Assembly: GCA_028276215.1 (NCBI GenBank)
Contig: JAPYWT010000183.1
Coordinates: forward strand, 1-5,644
Direction: 5' to 3'
From: Thermoflexus sp.
Lineage (GTDB): Bacteria > Chloroflexota > Anaerolineae > B4-G1 > DUEL01
DNA length: 5,644 bases
In this document: positions 4,514 through 5,644 of the stretch, one piece after another
Position numbering within the stretch: position 1 is the first letter of the stretch
Layout of the letters: each line of letters starts with the position of its first letter
The notes under the pieces: generated by a model
What the model saw: the letters and a program-made list of their open reading frames with translations, nothing else
Told to the model about the DNA's origin: nothing
Databases searched by the model: none
Position numbers and translations under genes: made by a program

Positions 4514-5644
4514 ATGCTCATGGACATCCAGCAACACGCACGGGAACTCGGACTGGGTCTGGACCTCTTCAGTTGCATCCAGTGCGGGAAGTGTACGGGT
4601 GGGTGTCCCGTTTCCATAACGACCGCGCTGAACGTCCGCTCGCTGGTCTACGGCGCGCTGATCGGTGACATCGCAGGGCCGGTCCACCGGGAGGAACTCT
4701 GGGACTGCACCTGCTGCTTCACCTGTGTGGAGCGCTGTCCCAAAGACGTTCGCCCGGCGGAGGTCATCATCGCCCTGCGCAGTCTGCTGGTGGAGGAGGG
4801 GAAGGTCCCCGGCACCATTGGCAACGCGCTGATGGGCATCTTCCGCCAGGGCAACCCGCTCGGCTACGCGCGGGAGGACCGAACTGCCTGGATGGACGGG
4901 CTGGACGTCAAACCGGCCCAGGAGGGCTGCGAGACGCTCCTCTTCACCTGCTGCAGTTCCGCCTACGACATCCGCGCCCAGGCGGCGACGAAGGCGCTGG
5001 TGCGGGTGCTGAAGGCCGCGGGGGTGGATTTCGGCCACCTGGGCACGGAGGAGACCTGCTGCGGCAACGAGGTGCGCCGGGTGGGGGAGATGGGCCTCTT
5101 TGAGATGCTGGTGGAGGAGGGGAAGCCGCTGCTGGAGGAAGTCGGCGCAGCGCAGATGGTGACGACATCGCCGCATTGCATGAACACCTTCCGCCACGAG
5201 TACAAACTGGGGATGGACGTGCTCCACTACACCCAGTTGCTGGCCCGTCTCCTGGAGCAGGGGCGGCTGAACCTGAGCGGGCGGGTGGAGAAAATCGTCA
5301 CCTACCACGACCCGTGTTTTCTGGGCAAGCAGAACAAGATTTTTGACGAGCCACGGGAGGTCCTGAAGGCCATTCCGGGCGTGAAGTTTGTGGAGATGGA
5401 CCGGATTCGGGAGCGGAGCCTCTGCTGCGAGGGCGGCGGCGGACGGATGTGGTTTGAGGGCACCAACACGGAGGGGCGGCTGGCCTTCCAGCGGGTCCAG
5501 GAGGCCGCCGATACCGGTGCCGAGATTCTCGCTGTCGCCTGCCCCTTCTGCATGGCGATGCTGGACGACGCAGTCAAGGTGAAGGGGCTCTCGGAGCGAC
5601 TGAAGGTGATGGACATCGCCGAGTTGGTGGCGATGGCGTTATAG
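4514..5644 (+). CDS. hdrD: HdrD-like protein: HdrC-type 2x[4Fe-4S] domain fused to two HdrB-type CCG domains
   Basis: This is a 376-residue soluble iron-sulfur protein. Residues 21-75 form an HdrC/GlpC-type ferredoxin domain with C21/24/27/31 and C65/68/71/75. Two CCG (cysteine-rich) domains follow. The first has C146-C147, C182-C183 and SPHC at 219-222. The second has C268 (YHDPCFLGKQN), C304-C305 (RSLCCEGGGGRMW) and C343-x2-C346 (ACPFC). CCG domains in HdrB bind the noncubane [4Fe-4S] clusters where the disulfide is reduced. Here the second is complete (C-x35-CC-x37-CxxC), while the first has serine 219 in place of one cysteine. No hydrophobic segment suggests a membrane anchor, unlike HdrDE partners or QmoC-like fusions. 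It is the likely electron acceptor or donor partner of the HdrA-like proteins. Its substrate is unknown; a disulfide, a quinone-pool-linked partner or another thiol carrier are all possible. The window ends exactly at its TAG stop. Confidence 0.92.
   Translation: MLMDIQQHARELGLGLDLFSCIQCGKCTGGCPVSITTALNVRSLVYGALIGDIAGPVHREELWDCTCCFTCVERCPKDVRPAEVIIALRSLLVEEGKVPGTIGNALMGIFRQGNPLGYAREDRTAWMDGLDVKPAQEGCETLLFTCCSSAYDIRAQAATKALVRVLKAAGVDFGHLGTEETCCGNEVRRVGEMGLFEMLVEEGKPLLEEVGAAQMVTTSPHCMNTFRHEYKLGMDVLHYTQLLARLLEQGRLNLSGRVEKIVTYHDPCFLGKQNKIFDEPREVLKAIPGVKFVEMDRIRERSLCCEGGGGRMWFEGTNTEGRLAFQRVQEAADTGAEILAVACPFCMAMLDDAVKVKGLSERLKVMDIAELVAMAL

Noticed and set aside
4478..5308. Open frame on the - strand (276 codons) opposite the HdrD-like gene
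   Set aside because: Low-complexity H/Q/L/R-rich product and full overlap with the cysteine motifs of the + strand gene.

Overview
The window reads as part of a bacterial HdrABC-type (heterodisulfide reductase-like) redox operon. All supported genes are on the + strand. The main genes are GC-rich (a hand count of bases 1261-1320 gives 42/60 G+C). Flavin-based HdrA proteins, iron-sulfur clusters and a cysteine-rich HdrC/HdrB-type protein indicate anaerobic energy metabolism. The combination of high GC, toxin-antitoxin pairs and short dispersed-type repeats would fit an anaerobic, perhaps thermophilic, bacterium such as a member of Chloroflexota. That assignment is inference and the sequence does not prove it.

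Layout: (1) bases 13-58 form a strong imperfect palindrome that includes the first possible GTG start of the first gene; the reading frame is open to the left edge, so the true 5' end may lie outside the window. (2) 53-1738 is a first HdrA-like protein with an N-terminal HdrA-type domain, an FAD domain and a C-terminal double [4Fe-4S] ferredoxin domain, but no inserted ferredoxin domain. (3) 1845-2509 is a VapBC-type pair (small antitoxin plus PIN-domain toxin) with clearly lower GC. (4) 2553-3872 is a second HdrA-like protein with the FAD domain and the inserted ferredoxin domain, but without the N-terminal and C-terminal domains. (5) 3946-4504 is a second toxin-antitoxin pair (Phd/YefM-like antitoxin plus RelE/ParE-family toxin). 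(6) 4514-5644 is an HdrD-like protein, an HdrC-type double [4Fe-4S] domain fused to two HdrB-type CCG domains. The window ends exactly at its stop codon.

How they may work together: the two HdrA-like proteins have complementary domain sets that together make up one canonical HdrA, so they may form a heteromeric flavin/iron-sulfur core that exchanges electrons with the HdrCB-like protein. The final substrate is unknown; most bacteria lack the CoM-S-S-CoB heterodisulfide, and no hydrogenase, formate dehydrogenase, MvhD or membrane subunit is in view. The most unusual feature is the architecture: the three redox genes are separated from each other by two different toxin-antitoxin modules, all co-oriented and closely spaced. 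No tRNA, rRNA, CRISPR array, insertion sequence or convincing intrinsic terminator was seen. No stretch longer than 300 bases lacks a gene.
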